Shown here in pieces: positions 18,578 to 28,209 of a stretch of 64,000 nucleotides of DNA. Source of the stretch: Roseivivax isoporae LMG 25204 (lineage in GTDB: Bacteria; Pseudomonadota; Alphaproteobacteria; Rhodobacterales; Rhodobacteraceae). Positions within the stretch are counted from its first letter, which is position 1; each line of letters opens with the position of its first letter. The stretch is from the NCBI RefSeq assembly GCF_000521865.1, contig NZ_JAME01000020.1, positions 27,790 through 91,789 on the forward strand. Direction: 5' to 3'. The position numbers and the translations under genes are program-made. The notes under the pieces were generated by a model. The model saw nothing but the letters and a program-made list of their open reading frames with translations. It was not told where the DNA came from and searched no databases.

Positions 18578-19135
18578 GTGCCGCTTCTCGACCTCGACGC
18601 GCGCTGGCGCCGCTTCAACGATCCCGACCGTGCCTGCCCGTGCTGCGGTCAGACGTTCGCGGGCATCTTCGATCTCGGCTTCGAACATCCCGAGGACTGG
18701 CCGCATCCGCCCGCCGAGGGGACCGAGGTCGCGGTCGGCGCGGACAGGCTCAACGCCGATCTCTGCCGGCTCGGCGAGCGGCGCTTCCTGCGCGGCGTCC
18801 TGATGCTGCCGGTCCGGGGCGCGGACGACGCGCTCGCCTACGGCCTCTGGGCCGAGGTCGCGCACGAGGATTTCTACCGCTATCTCGACGCGGCACTCGA
18901 CGAGGGCCCGGCCTTTGCAGGCGCGCGCGGCCACCTCGCGAACCCGGTGCCGGGCCTCGAGACCGCGCCGGTCGCCTGCGACCTCGTCCCGGGCGATGCG
19001 GGCGAGCGGCCGCAGCTCGTGGCCTCCGAGGGAGCGCTCGTCGCGGCACAGACCGACGGCATCTCGTTCGACACGCTTCTCGACCTCTACGAGGCGGCCG
19101 GCCACGACCTGCGCCCGCACCTTGCCGCCGACTGA
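18578..19135 (+). CDS. DUF2199 domain-containing protein
   Basis: A 185-residue soluble protein that fits the DUF2199 family: an early CPCCGQTFAG zinc-knuckle-like motif (about residues 20-29), a GFEHPEDWPHP segment, a conserved AYGLWAEVAHEDFYRYLD block and a C-terminal GISFDTLLDLYEAAGHD. The family's function is not established. The GTG start at 18578 lies 4 bases after the purF stop, so it is probably translated from the purF message, but no link with purine synthesis is known. Confidence 0.75.
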   Translation: MPLLDLDARWRRFNDPDRACPCCGQTFAGIFDLGFEHPEDWPHPPAEGTEVAVGADRLNADLCRLGERRFLRGVLMLPVRGADDALAYGLWAEVAHEDFYRYLDAALDEGPAFAGARGHLANPVPGLETAPVACDLVPGDAGERPQLVASEGALVAAQTDGISFDTLLDLYEAAGHDLRPHLAAD

Positions 19136-19259
19136 GGCGCGGTCCTCGGCGCCCTTCCGCCGGCCTGCCCATCCTCCCGCGCCTGTGATCGCGGTCGCCG
19201 TTTCACTCCGCCGCGGCGCGGCGTAACCCGGCGGCTCCGACACGACACGGAGGTGCCAG

Positions 19260-19520
19260 ATGACACAGGAACAGACCCCCGCCAACGTCGCACGAGAGGC
19301 CACGGTCGGCGCGCGCGTGAACCTGCGCGAGACGGTGCTCCTCGGCGTGACAGGGACCGAGGCCGCGCCCTCGGCGCTGCTGCGGCTGCCCGGCGGCAAG
19401 GTCGCCAAGGTGGCGACCGGCACGCGCGTCGGCGACCGGATCGTGGTCGCCATCGACGCCACGCGCATCGCACTGGCCCGCGGCGGACGGGCCGAGTGGA
19501 TCGAGATCCCCGGCAGTTGA
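19260..19520 (+). CDS. Small PilP-like protein of unknown function
   Basis: An 86-residue protein behind a good ribosome site (GGAGGTG at 19249-19255). The core, ETVLLGVTGTEAAPSALLRL followed by GGKVAKVATGTRVGDRIVVAI, resembles the C-terminal beta-domain of PilP-type pilus assembly proteins, but it stands alone without a signal peptide or anchor. It may be a free-standing adaptor domain. No pilus genes are in the window. The SDR gene begins 33 bases later. Confidence 0.55.
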   Translation: MTQEQTPANVAREATVGARVNLRETVLLGVTGTEAAPSALLRLPGGKVAKVATGTRVGDRIVVAIDATRIALARGGRAEWIEIPGS

Positions 19521-19552
19521 CAACGCCCCGGACGCGGGCCACTCACGGCGCC

Positions 19553-20209
19553 ATGGAAAAACCCGTTGCCCTCGTCACCGGAGCCTCCCGCGGGTTCGGA
19601 TTCGCCCTTGCCGAAGCGCTGGCCGCCACCCACCACGTGGTGGCCGTGGCGCGGACCGTGGGGGCGCTCGAGGAACTCGACGACCGCATCCAGGCGGCGG
19701 GGGGCGCCGCGACGCTCGCGCCCATGGACATCACCAAGCCCGACGCGATGGCGCAGCTCTGCCGGTCGGTGCACGACCGCTGGGGCGGTGCCGCGCTCTG
19801 GTGCCACACGGCGATCCATGCCGCACCCCTGTCGCCGGCCGATCACGTCGCGGCCAAGGACTGGGCCCGCTCGGTCGAGGTCAACGTCACCGCCATGGGT
19901 CATCTCGTGCCCTACATCTCGGCGCTGATCGGGCAGTCGGGGCGCGCGGTCTTCTTCGACGATCCCGACGTCGCGGGCGCCAAGTTCTTTGGCGCCTACG
20001 GCGCGACCAAGGCCGCGCAGATGGCCTTTGCCCGATCCTGGGCAGCCGAGACCGTGCGCATCGGGCCCAAGGTGCACATCGCGACGCCGCGGCCGATGGC
20101 GACCGCGACCCGCGCACGGTTCTTCCCGGGCGAGGATCGCGCCGCGCTGGCAGATCCCGCGACCGAGGCGCGCCGGCTTCTCGACGGGATCCTCGCGACG
20201 CCCGCCTGA
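19553..20209 (+). CDS. SDR family NAD(P)-dependent oxidoreductase
   Basis: A 218-residue short-chain dehydrogenase with the nucleotide-binding turn GASRGFGF at about residues 10-17 and the catalytic YGATK (Tyr149, Lys153). The usual NNAG motif is replaced by WCHTAIHA, and the catalytic serine position, normally about 13 residues before the tyrosine, reads [10 protein letters not shown] without an obvious serine. Activity may therefore differ from a standard dehydrogenase. The substrate is unknown. The ATG at 19553 is the first that places the Rossmann turn correctly. Confidence 0.75.
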   Translation: MEKPVALVTGASRGFGFALAEALAATHHVVAVARTVGALEELDDRIQAAGGAATLAPMDITKPDAMAQLCRSVHDRWGGAALWCHTAIHAAPLSPADHVAAKDWARSVEVNVTAMGHLVPYISALIGQSGRAVFFDDPDVAGAKFFGAYGATKAAQMAFARSWAAETVRIGPKVHIATPRPMATATRARFFPGEDRAALADPATEARRLLDGILATPA

Positions 20210-20297
20210 GATCAGGCAGGCGCGCGCACGCACGCCCCGAAGCTTGCCCCCGCGCGCCACATTTCCTAGGAAGGCGCAGGCACAAGGGCAGGTCCAC

Positions 20298-21083
20298 ATG
20301 CGTATCCTCATCACCAACGACGACGGCATCAACGCGCGGGGTCTCGAGGTCCTGCACGGGATCGCGACGGAGCTCGCCGGCGCGGGCGGAGAGGTCTGGA
20401 CCGTGGCGCCCGCCTTCGAGCAGTCGGGCGTCGCGCACTGCATCTCCTATTCCCGGCCGATGATGGTGAGCGAGCTCGCCCCGCGGCGCTTCGCCGCGGA
20501 AGGCAGCCCGGCCGATTGCGTGCTCGCCGGCGTGCACGACGTGCTGCGCGACGATCCCATCGACCTCGTCCTGTCGGGCGTGAACCGCGGCAACAACTCG
20601 GCCGAGAACGTGCTCTATTCCGGGACCATCGGCGGCGCGATGGAAGCCGCGCTGCAGGGCATCCCGGCGGTCGCGCTGTCGCAATATTACGGCCCCGCCA
20701 ACGCCCATGCCGAGGATCCGTTCGAGGCCGCGCGCGTGCACGGTGCGGACACCGTGCGCCGGCTGCTGGCCTTCGGGGATGCCGGCGGCGCGGAATACGG
20801 GCTGTTCTACAACGTCAACTTTCCGCCGGTGCCCGCCGCCGAGGTCAAGGGCACGCGCATCGCGCGGCAGGGCCGCCGTGCCGGCACAGGTTTCGGCGTC
20901 GAGCCGCAGCTGTCCCCCGCAGGGCGCCGGTTCCTGTGGATCCGCGGCGGCGACCAGCAGCGCGCGACCGCGCCCGGCACCGATGCCGAGGCGAACCTGT
21001 CGGGCTACATCTCGGTCACGCCGATGCGTGCGGATCTGACGGCGCATGACGCTCTCGACCCGCTGTCCAGCGCCTTCGCGTGA
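20298..21083 (+). CDS. surE: 5'-nucleotidase SurE
   Basis: A metal-dependent nucleoside monophosphate phosphatase, often linked with stationary-phase survival. The 261-residue protein starts with [11 protein letters not shown], whose paired aspartates bind the metal, and has [25 protein letters not shown] at about residues 95-118, the family signature. The stop TGA overlaps the start of pcm by one base, the usual surE-pcm arrangement. The product acts in the cytosol. Confidence 0.95.
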   Translation: MRILITNDDGINARGLEVLHGIATELAGAGGEVWTVAPAFEQSGVAHCISYSRPMMVSELAPRRFAAEGSPADCVLAGVHDVLRDDPIDLVLSGVNRGNNSAENVLYSGTIGGAMEAALQGIPAVALSQYYGPANAHAEDPFEAARVHGADTVRRLLAFGDAGGAEYGLFYNVNFPPVPAAEVKGTRIARQGRRAGTGFGVEPQLSPAGRRFLWIRGGDQQRATAPGTDAEANLSGYISVTPMRADLTAHDALDPLSSAFA

Positions 21084-21724
21084 TGGAGGACGCCGAGCGC
21101 AAGATGCAGTTCCTCTACACGTTGCGCTCGCGCGGGGTGACCGACCGCGCGGTGCTGACGGCGATGGAAAAGATCGACCGGTCGCAGTTCATCCGCCACT
21201 ACTTCACCGACCGCGCCTACGACGACATGCCGCTGCCCATCGCCTGCGGGCAGACGATCTCGCAGCCGTCGGTCGTGGGGCTGATGAGCCAGGCGCTGCA
21301 GGTCAGCCCGCGCGACAAGGTGCTCGAGGTCGGCACCGGGTCGGGCTACCAGGCCGCGATCCTGAGCCAGCTCGCGCGGCGCGTCTACACCGTCGACCGC
21401 CACAAGCGGCTGGTGACCGAGGCGCGCGAGGTCTTCGAGCGGCTCGGACTTGCCAACATCACCGCCTTTACCGCGGATGGCAGCCACGGACTGCCCGACC
21501 AGGCGCCGTTCGACCGCATCCTCGTGACCGCGGCGGCCGAGGATCCGCCCGGCCCGCTCTTGGCCCAGCTCAAGATCGGCGGTATCATGGTCCTGCCCGT
21601 GGGGCAGTCGGATACGGTCCAGAGCCTGATCCGGGTCACGCGGCGCGACGAGGGCTTCGACTACGACGAGCTGCGCCCGGTGCGGTTCGTGCCGCTGGTC
21701 GAAGGGCTCGGCAAGGATGGCTGA
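21083..21724 (+). CDS. pcm: Protein-L-isoaspartate O-methyltransferase
   Basis: It methylates isoaspartyl residues so that damaged proteins can be repaired. The 213-residue protein has the SAM motif [16 protein letters not shown] at about residues 80-95, the [15 protein letters not shown] active-site segment upstream, and the late GGIMVLPVG strand. The ATG at 21083 overlaps the surE stop as TGATG; an alternative GTG at 21080 would add one residue. The gene is followed by the NlpD-like lipoprotein, the classical surE-pcm-nlpD order of proteobacteria. Confidence 0.93.
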   Translation: MEDAERKMQFLYTLRSRGVTDRAVLTAMEKIDRSQFIRHYFTDRAYDDMPLPIACGQTISQPSVVGLMSQALQVSPRDKVLEVGTGSGYQAAILSQLARRVYTVDRHKRLVTEAREVFERLGLANITAFTADGSHGLPDQAPFDRILVTAAAEDPPGPLLAQLKIGGIMVLPVGQSDTVQSLIRVTRRDEGFDYDELRPVRFVPLVEGLGKDG

Positions 21725-21874
21725 GCGGATGGCGCGGACAGCGACGACGGACCCGGCGGCTTCTGGCGGCCGCCCGCGCGCGGACCGGCCGAAGGAGCGA
21801 CGGGCGGCACGGACAGGCAAGGCCGCATAACCCATGACGCCCCGGCCACAAGGGGCGCACCCGAGGATATCGAG

Positions 21875-23110
21875 ATGAAGCAGTTTCCCATGACGTTCCG
21901 CAGTCCGTCCCCGCGCCGGATGGGCGCAGCCGGGATCGCGCTCGCCGCCCTGGCCGCCTGCCAGGGGCCGCTCGACCTCGACATGCGGGGGCGCATGGGC
22001 GGGCCGCTCGACACCTCGCAGGCGGCGATCGGCGCGACTGCGCCCCGCCCCGAGGCCGACGATCGCGGTGTCATCTCCTACCCCAATTACCAGGTCGCGG
22101 TCGCCCGGCGCGGCGACACTGTCGCGACGCTGTCGACGCGGGTCGGCCTGCCGGCGCAGGAGGTCGCGGCCTTCAACGGAATCCAGACCGGCGACACGCT
22201 GCGGCAGGGAGAGATCGTCGCCCTGCCCCGCCGCGTGGCCGAACCCTCGGCCGCGACCGGTGCGCCCGCGACCACCCCCGCGCCGCTGCCGGGCAGCAGC
22301 CAGATCGACGTGACGACGCTTGCCTCGAACGCGCTCGACCGTGCTCCGGCCGCATCGTCCGACACACCGCGGACGCCGGCGCCCGCGACGCAACCGGCGC
22401 CGGGCGGGGTCGAGCCGATCCGGCACCAGGTCAAGCGCGGCGAGACCGCCTTCACCATCGCGCGGCTCTACAACGTGACGCCGCGGGCGCTGGCCGACTG
22501 GAACGCGCTCGACGAGAACTTCACGCTGCGCGAGGGCCAGTACCTGCTGATCCCCGTGACGCCCGAGACCGGCGCGGCGCCGCAGGAGCGTGCCGACGCC
22601 GTGACGGCTCCCGGTTCGGGCTCGCCCACCCCCGAGCCGCCCTCGGCGTCGAAGCCGCTGCCGGCCGAGCAGCCGAAACCCCAGGCCGAGGCCGCCGCCG
22701 CGGCGGCCGCATCCGCCCCGAAGCCGGACGTGGGCCAGACGACCAGCGCCGCGACTTCGGACAGCGCCATGCTGATGCCCGTGTCGGGCAGCATCATCCG
22801 CGAATACGCCAAGGGCCGGAACGACGGCATCGACATTGCGGCGCCTGCAGGCACCGCCGTGAAATCGGCCGAGGCCGGCACGGTCGCGGCGATCACGCGC
22901 AACACCGACGGCATCCCGATCCTCGTCATCAAGCACGACGACGACCTGCTGACGGTCTACACCCACATCGACGGCATCCCCGTCAAGAAGGGCGACCGCG
23001 TGACCCGCGGCCAGACCATCGGCAAGGTACAGCCGGGCGACCCGCCCCGCATGCATTTCGAGGTCCGCGACGGCTTCGATTCCGTCGACCCCATGCTCTA
23101 CCTGCGCTGA
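21875..23110 (+). CDS. NlpD-like lipoprotein with two LysM domains and a degenerate M23 (LytM) domain
   Basis: A 411-residue envelope lipoprotein with a lipobox ALAALAAC (Cys29), LysM repeats at about residues 72-118 and 182-228, proline/alanine-rich linkers, and a C-terminal LytM/M23 domain at about 298-405. The zinc motif HxxxD reads NDGID (His to Asn), and the first histidine of HxH is arginine (RMHFEVR). The later YTH histidine is kept. These losses resemble those of NlpD and imply an activator of cell-wall amidases rather than a peptidase. The gene follows surE-pcm, as nlpD does elsewhere. A second ATG at 21890 is possible. Confidence 0.85.
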   Translation: MKQFPMTFRSPSPRRMGAAGIALAALAACQGPLDLDMRGRMGGPLDTSQAAIGATAPRPEADDRGVISYPNYQVAVARRGDTVATLSTRVGLPAQEVAAFNGIQTGDTLRQGEIVALPRRVAEPSAATGAPATTPAPLPGSSQIDVTTLASNALDRAPAASSDTPRTPAPATQPAPGGVEPIRHQVKRGETAFTIARLYNVTPRALADWNALDENFTLREGQYLLIPVTPETGAAPQERADAVTAPGSGSPTPEPPSASKPLPAEQPKPQAEAAAAAAASAPKPDVGQTTSAATSDSAMLMPVSGSIIREYAKGRNDGIDIAAPAGTAVKSAEAGTVAAITRNTDGIPILVIKHDDDLLTVYTHIDGIPVKKGDRVTRGQTIGKVQPGDPPRMHFEVRDGFDSVDPMLYLR

Positions 23111-23124
23111 GCCTGACTGAGGCC

Positions 23125-23155
23125 GGGCCCGGCGCGTTCCGACGCGCCCGGGCCC
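23125..23155. terminator. Bidirectional terminator hairpin
   Basis: A GC-rich inverted repeat with 13 base pairs (GGGCCC plus GGCGCGT), one bulged C at 23149 and a four-base TCCG loop. It lies between the convergent NlpD-like gene and the ATPase gene. There is no long U-run, so termination strength is uncertain. Confidence 0.6.
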
Positions 23156-23157
23156 TG

Positions 23158-24009
23158 TCAGATCGACACGCCGCGCCGCCCCGCGAGGTCGGTGAAATAC
23201 TGCCACGCCACACGGCCTGACCGCCCGCCGCGGGTGGCCTGCCACTCGATGGCCTCGGCGCGGAGCGTGTCGTCGTCGATCCCGATCCCGTGCGCGTCGC
23301 AATAGCCGCGGATCATGGCGAGGAACTCGTCCTGGCTGCACGGGTGGAACCCGAGCCAGAGCCCGAAGCGGTCCGACAGCGACACCTTCTCCTCGGTGGC
23401 CTCGGAGGGCGAGATGGCGCTCGAGCGTTCGTTCTCGATCATGTCGCGCGGCATCAGGTGCCGGCGGTTCGAGGTCGCGTAGAACAGGACGTTGTCAGGC
23501 CGTCCCTCGATCCCGCCGTCGAGCACCGCCTTGAGGCTCTTGTAGTGGGCGTCGTCCTGGCTGAACGAGAGGTCGTCGCAGAACAGCAGGAACCGCCGGT
23601 CGGAGCGGCGCAGCACGTTCAGGAGCCGGCCGACCGAGGGCAGGTCCTCGCGCTGCAGCTCGACGATCTTTAGGTCGGGGCCCTCGGCCCGCACGGCCGC
23701 GTGCACGGCCTTGACCGCGCTCGACTTGCCCATGCCGCGCGCGCCCCAGAGGAGCGCGTTGTTGGCGGGCAGCCCGCGCGCGAAGCGGCGCGTGTTCTCG
23801 AGGAGAGTCGCCTTGGTGCGGTCGATGCCGAGCAGAAGGTCCAGCGACACGCGCGAGACCTGCGCCACCGGTTCCAGCCGGTCCGGCGCCACGTGCCAGA
23901 CGAAGGCCTCCGCGCCGTCGAGGTCGGGTACCGGCGCAGGCGCCGGCGCCATCCGCTCGAGCGCACCGGCGATGCGCTCGAGCGTCTTCAGGGTCTGCTC
24001 TTCGGTCAC
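23158..24009 (-). CDS. DUF815-like ATP-binding protein downstream of tatC
   Basis: A 283-residue AAA-type ATPase. Walker A is GARGMGKSS at about residues 89-97, Walker B is FLLFCDDLSF near 141-150, and a TSNRRHLMP sensor-like segment follows, matching the DUF815 family of unknown role. The GTG start overlaps the tatC stop by four bases (GTGA), so it should be translated together with tatC. This is odd because DUF815 proteins are not a known part of the Tat system. The family annotation is by pattern; the cellular role is open. Confidence 0.8.
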   Translation of the reverse strand: MTEEQTLKTLERIAGALERMAPAPAPVPDLDGAEAFVWHVAPDRLEPVAQVSRVSLDLLLGIDRTKATLLENTRRFARGLPANNALLWGARGMGKSSAVKAVHAAVRAEGPDLKIVELQREDLPSVGRLLNVLRRSDRRFLLFCDDLSFSQDDAHYKSLKAVLDGGIEGRPDNVLFYATSNRRHLMPRDMIENERSSAISPSEATEEKVSLSDRFGLWLGFHPCSQDEFLAMIRGYCDAHGIGIDDDTLRAEAIEWQATRGGRSGRVAWQYFTDLAGRRGVSI

Positions 24010-24878
24010 GTCCTGCCGTCTTCTCCGCTGTCGTCGTCCTCGTCCTCGAACCAGACGCCCTGCGCCTTGAGTTCGGCGATGCGCTTGCGCTCGACCCGGC
24101 GCACGAGGAGGATCGACACCTCGTAGAGCCCGTAGACCACCACGAACAGGATCAGCTGCGTGATCACGTCGGGCGGCGTCACGAGGGCTGCCAGAACCAG
24201 GATGCCGACCACGGCGTACTTGCGCACGTCCGCGAGGCCCCGCGCCGAGACCAGCCCGGCCTTGCCCATGAGCGTCAGCAGCACGGGCAGCTGGAAGCAC
24301 ATCCCGAACGCCACGATGAACTTGATCGTGAGGTTGAGATATTCCTGCGCCGAGCCCTGGAAGACCACCGAGAGGCCCTGTCGCACGCCGTCGCCCACCA
24401 CCGCGGCACCGTCGTTGCCGAACTGCTGGAAGCCGAGGAAGAAGTCGTAGGCGAGCGGCGTCACCACGTAGAAGGCGAACGCGGCACCCGCCACGAACAT
24501 GAACGGCGACGCGATCAGGAAAGGCAGGAACGCGCCCTTTTCCGAACGGTAGAGCCCGGGCGCCACGAAGCGCCACATCTGGTTCGCGATGTAGGGAAAG
24601 GCCAGCATGAAGCCGCCCAGCAGCGACACCTTGACCGCGACGAAGAAGCCTTCCTGCGGGGAGATGAAGATCAGGTCGCAGTCCTGCCCGCGATCGGCCA
24701 GCACCTGGCAGAGCGGCGAGGTCAGGAAGTTGAAGATGGGCGTCGCCACGGTGAAGCAGATCACCATGCCGACGATGAAGGCCACGACCGAGTGGATGAG
24801 CCGCGTGCGCAGCTCGGCCAGGTGCTCGATCAGCGGGGCCGAGCTGTCGTCGATCTCGTCGCCGTCACGTGCGCTCAT
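24006..24878 (-). CDS. tatC: Sec-independent protein translocase TatC
   Basis: The multi-spanning receptor of the twin-arginine translocase, which recognises RR signal peptides in the inner membrane. The 290-residue protein has the N-terminal [15 protein letters not shown] motif, six membrane helices and the FEEGFF-like loop (here [11 protein letters not shown]). The C-terminus has a charged extension of about 35 residues. It overlaps tatB by four bases (ATGA) and the ATPase gene by four. Confidence 0.95.
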   Translation of the reverse strand: MSARDGDEIDDSSAPLIEHLAELRTRLIHSVVAFIVGMVICFTVATPIFNFLTSPLCQVLADRGQDCDLIFISPQEGFFVAVKVSLLGGFMLAFPYIANQMWRFVAPGLYRSEKGAFLPFLIASPFMFVAGAAFAFYVVTPLAYDFFLGFQQFGNDGAAVVGDGVRQGLSVVFQGSAQEYLNLTIKFIVAFGMCFQLPVLLTLMGKAGLVSARGLADVRKYAVVGILVLAALVTPPDVITQLILFVVVYGLYEVSILLVRRVERKRIAELKAQGVWFEDEDDDSGEDGRT

Positions 24879-25366
24879 GCGTCATCCTTGCGCGCGGGCG
24901 CCTCGGGCGTGCGGATCGAGGCCTCGAGCTCGTCGGCCTTCCGCAACGCCTCGTCGGCCTCGCGCTTCTTGCGTTCGGCCGCGGCGCGGGCGCTCCCGGC
25001 CTCGATCTTGCGGCGCTTGGCCTCGGCCTCGGGATCGAGCGGCTTGGTAGACTTCGCGTTGGCCGACGTCCCCGGCTTGCGGTCGAGGCCGTTCATGCCG
25101 TCGCTCAGGCCGCGGGCGGCGTCCTTGACCCCGTCCATGGCCGACGACAGCGGGTTCGTCGCCGACTTGAAGCTCTTGGCGGCGTCGCGCATGCCGCTTT
25201 CGTCGGCCGCGTCGTTCATGGCGCGGCTGAACTCGCGTGCCATGCCGCGTGCCTTGCCGACGAAACGGCCGACATTGCGGAACAGCACCGGAAGATCCTT
25301 GGGACCGACGACGATCAGCGCGACGACGCCGATGACCAGCAGCTCGGTCCAGCCCAGGTCGAACAT
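24875..25366 (-). CDS. tatB: Sec-independent protein translocase TatB
   Basis: The TatB subunit that binds precursors with TatC. The 163-residue protein has one N-terminal helix ([20 protein letters not shown]), a [10 protein letters not shown] hinge, an amphipathic helix and a long charged tail with a repeated K/A/E pattern. Its ATG follows the tatA stop with no gap, and its end overlaps tatC, so tatABC is one message. Confidence 0.95.
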   Translation of the reverse strand: MFDLGWTELLVIGVVALIVVGPKDLPVLFRNVGRFVGKARGMAREFSRAMNDAADESGMRDAAKSFKSATNPLSSAMDGVKDAARGLSDGMNGLDRKPGTSANAKSTKPLDPEAEAKRRKIEAGSARAAAERKKREADEALRKADELEASIRTPEAPARKDDA

Positions 25367-25585
25367 TTACGCCTTGTCTTTCTGATCCTCGGGGGTCACG
25401 TCGCGCGCGGCGTCGGCCTTCTCGTCGTCGTCCAGTTCCTTCTGGCCGTCCGACACGCCTTTCTTGAAGGCGGTGATGCCCTTGCCGACCTCGCCCATGA
25501 GGCCCGAGATCTTGCCGCGGCCGAACAGGACCAGCACGACGACCGCGATCAGCAGGAGGCCGGGAAGGCCGATGTTGTTGAGCAT
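25367..25585 (-). CDS. tatA: Sec-independent protein translocase TatA
   Basis: The 72-residue pore-forming Tat subunit: a short N-terminal helix (about residues 5-20), the FGRGKI hinge with the conserved Phe-Gly pair, an amphipathic helix and an acidic C-terminus. The ATG at 25585 has a GAGGAGAG ribosome site; a longer frame to 25600 adds five residues without support. It is the first gene of the tatABC-ATPase operon. Confidence 0.93.
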   Translation of the reverse strand: MLNNIGLPGLLLIAVVVLVLFGRGKISGLMGEVGKGITAFKKGVSDGQKELDDDEKADAARDVTPEDQKDKA

Positions 25586-25747
25586 GGGTTCTCTCCTCAA
25601 TGTCGCCCAGTCCCTCGGCAGAGGACGAGGCGGGAATGCGTCCCCGCTATCTAACGGTTCGCAGGCCGCGCGAAAAGCATCGCGACGGGGATTTGCCGCC
25701 CCGAAGGCCGATATTTTGCATGCGGACGGGGCGCCCGCGCGCGGGAT

Positions 25748-25784
25748 TTGTCAGCAGCTTGTCAGGTGACAGGTTTATGTCAGG
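25748..25784. promoter_or_regulatory. Operator array of four TGTCA/TGACA half-sites
   Basis: Half-sites lie at 25749-25753 (TGTCA), 25760-25764 (TGTCA), 25767-25771 (TGACA) and 25778-25782 (TGTCA). Two form the perfect palindrome TGTCA-GG-TGACA. The third and fourth form TGACA-N6-TGTCA. The first to second and third to fourth starts are each 11 bases apart, one helical turn. The array ends 42 bases before the WYL regulator start and probably binds that regulator. Confidence 0.65.
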
Positions 25785-25826
25785 AGTGCAGGATCCGCAC
25801 ATGCTCTTCTGCCCCGAATCACCCGC

Positions 25827-26495
25827 ATGAAACGCGCCGACCGGCTCTACGCGCTGATGACCCGTCTCAAGGACGGCGGCCTGCACCGGGCCGAGGACAT
25901 GGCGCGCGATCTCGGCGTGTCGCTGCGCACGATCTACCGCGACATGGAGGTGCTGGCGGCCTCGGGCGTGCCGGTCGAGGGAGAGCGCGGCGCGGGCTAC
26001 ACCGCGCGCGCCTCGATCACCCTGCCGCCGCTGAACCTGACCGAACCCGAGCTCGAGGCGCTGCATCTCGGGCTCGCCGCCGTGGGGGCCTCGGGCATGC
26101 CCGAGCTTGCCGACCCCGCCCGGGCCCTGTCGCGCAAGATCGAGGCGGTGCTGCCCGAGGACACGGGCCAGGCCGCGCGGCGCTTCGGCTTTGCCACCTA
26201 TCCCTTCGCCGAGGCGGCGCTGGGGTTCCGGCACATGCCGGCGTTCCGTGCGGCGATCCGCGCGCGCCAGAAGCTGCGGATCGTGCTTGCGGACGAGACG
26301 AAGCCGCATGTCGTGCGGCCCCTGCATCTCGACTACTGGGGGCGGATCTGGACCTGCATCGTCTGGGACGAGGAGGCGGGCGACTTCGCCACCTTCCGCA
26401 TCGACCGGGTCGAGACGCTGACGCCCCTGCCCGGCCTCTTCGTCGACGAGCCCGGCAAGCGTCTGTCCGACTACCGCGGCAGTGCGGCGCGCTGA
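25827..26495 (+). CDS. YafY-type HTH/WYL transcriptional regulator
   Basis: A 222-residue DNA-binding regulator. The N-terminal winged helix (about residues 4-60) contains AEDMARDLGVSLRTIYRDMEVL, the DeoR-like HTH_11 recognition region. The C-terminal half (about 140-215) fits a WYL ligand-sensing domain, with RPLHLDYWGRIWTCIVW and FRIDRVETL. Such regulators usually sit next to the genes they control, often a glyoxalase or DinB gene. Here the neighbour is a convergent ABC ATPase, 9 bases from the stop. The array of half-sites upstream suggests autoregulation. Confidence 0.85.
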   Translation: MKRADRLYALMTRLKDGGLHRAEDMARDLGVSLRTIYRDMEVLAASGVPVEGERGAGYTARASITLPPLNLTEPELEALHLGLAAVGASGMPELADPARALSRKIEAVLPEDTGQAARRFGFATYPFAEAALGFRHMPAFRAAIRARQKLRIVLADETKPHVVRPLHLDYWGRIWTCIVWDEEAGDFATFRIDRVETLTPLPGLFVDEPGKRLSDYRGSAAR

Positions 26496-26504
26496 GGCAC
26501 GGAG

Positions 26505-27587
<1,083 letters not shown>

Positions 27588-27666
27588 GGCGCGCGCGCTC
27601 CGGGAGTGTTTCCGATCAAAACTCTAGGGAACGCCCGTAGCAGCGTCCCGCCGGGGCGGCAAGTCG

Positions 27667-28209
27667 TCAGGCCAGCGCCTTGGCGAGCCGCGGCAGCCGC
27701 GCCTTCTTGAGAAGCGGCCGCATCTCCCAGGTGCCGTCCGACAGTGCGCGCGCCTTTCCGAGCACGACCTCGCAGGCCGCGCGCACCGGGTCCGGATCGG
27801 CGTGGTAGAGACCGAGGAGGAAGGCATCGGGATCGGCCCGCGACAGACCCTCGTCGGCCAGCGTGCCGCGCGGGAAATCGCGCGCGTTCACCGTCAGCAC
27901 GACATCGGCCGAACCGGCGATGGCGGCGGCCAGCACGTGCAGGTCGGAGGGATCGGGCAGCCAGAGCCGCGCCTCGAGCGACGGGGGCCAGGTGATCTCG
28001 GCCTCGGGCCACTCGACGCGCAGCGCCGCGATCTCGGCCCGCGCCTGCGTCTCGCCGGGCGCGCCCAGCGTGCGGCGGGCGGCGCGGGCCCATTCCTCGA
28101 GGATGCGCGCGGACCAGAGCGGGGTGAACGCGCCGGTCGCGGCGATGCCCAGCACCACCTCGCGCATCACGGTGGGATAGAGGACGTTGGTATCGACGAG
28201 AACCTTCAC
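27667..28209 (-). CDS. PIN domain protein
   Basis: A 180-residue protein starting VKVLVDTNVLYPTVM, with the first PIN acidic residue at Asp6. The further acidic cluster is in DPSDLHVLAAAI and the last in VVLTVNARDFP, so the three-acid nuclease site looks intact. PIN proteins are often RNA-cleaving toxins, but no antitoxin ORF precedes it. The GTG start instead overlaps the rRNA methyltransferase stop by four bases, suggesting a housekeeping RNA role. The long C-terminal tail is unlike short VapC toxins (about 130 aa). Confidence 0.75.
   Translation of the reverse strand: MKVLVDTNVLYPTVMREVVLGIAATGAFTPLWSARILEEWARAARRTLGAPGETQARAEIAALRVEWPEAEITWPPSLEARLWLPDPSDLHVLAAAIAGSADVVLTVNARDFPRGTLADEGLSRADPDAFLLGLYHADPDPVRAACEVVLGKARALSDGTWEMRPLLKKARLPRLAKALA

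Noticed and set aside
27667..28209. Toxin-antitoxin system with the PIN gene
   Set aside because: No antitoxin ORF, and the gene overlaps a methyltransferase; kept as a PIN protein only.
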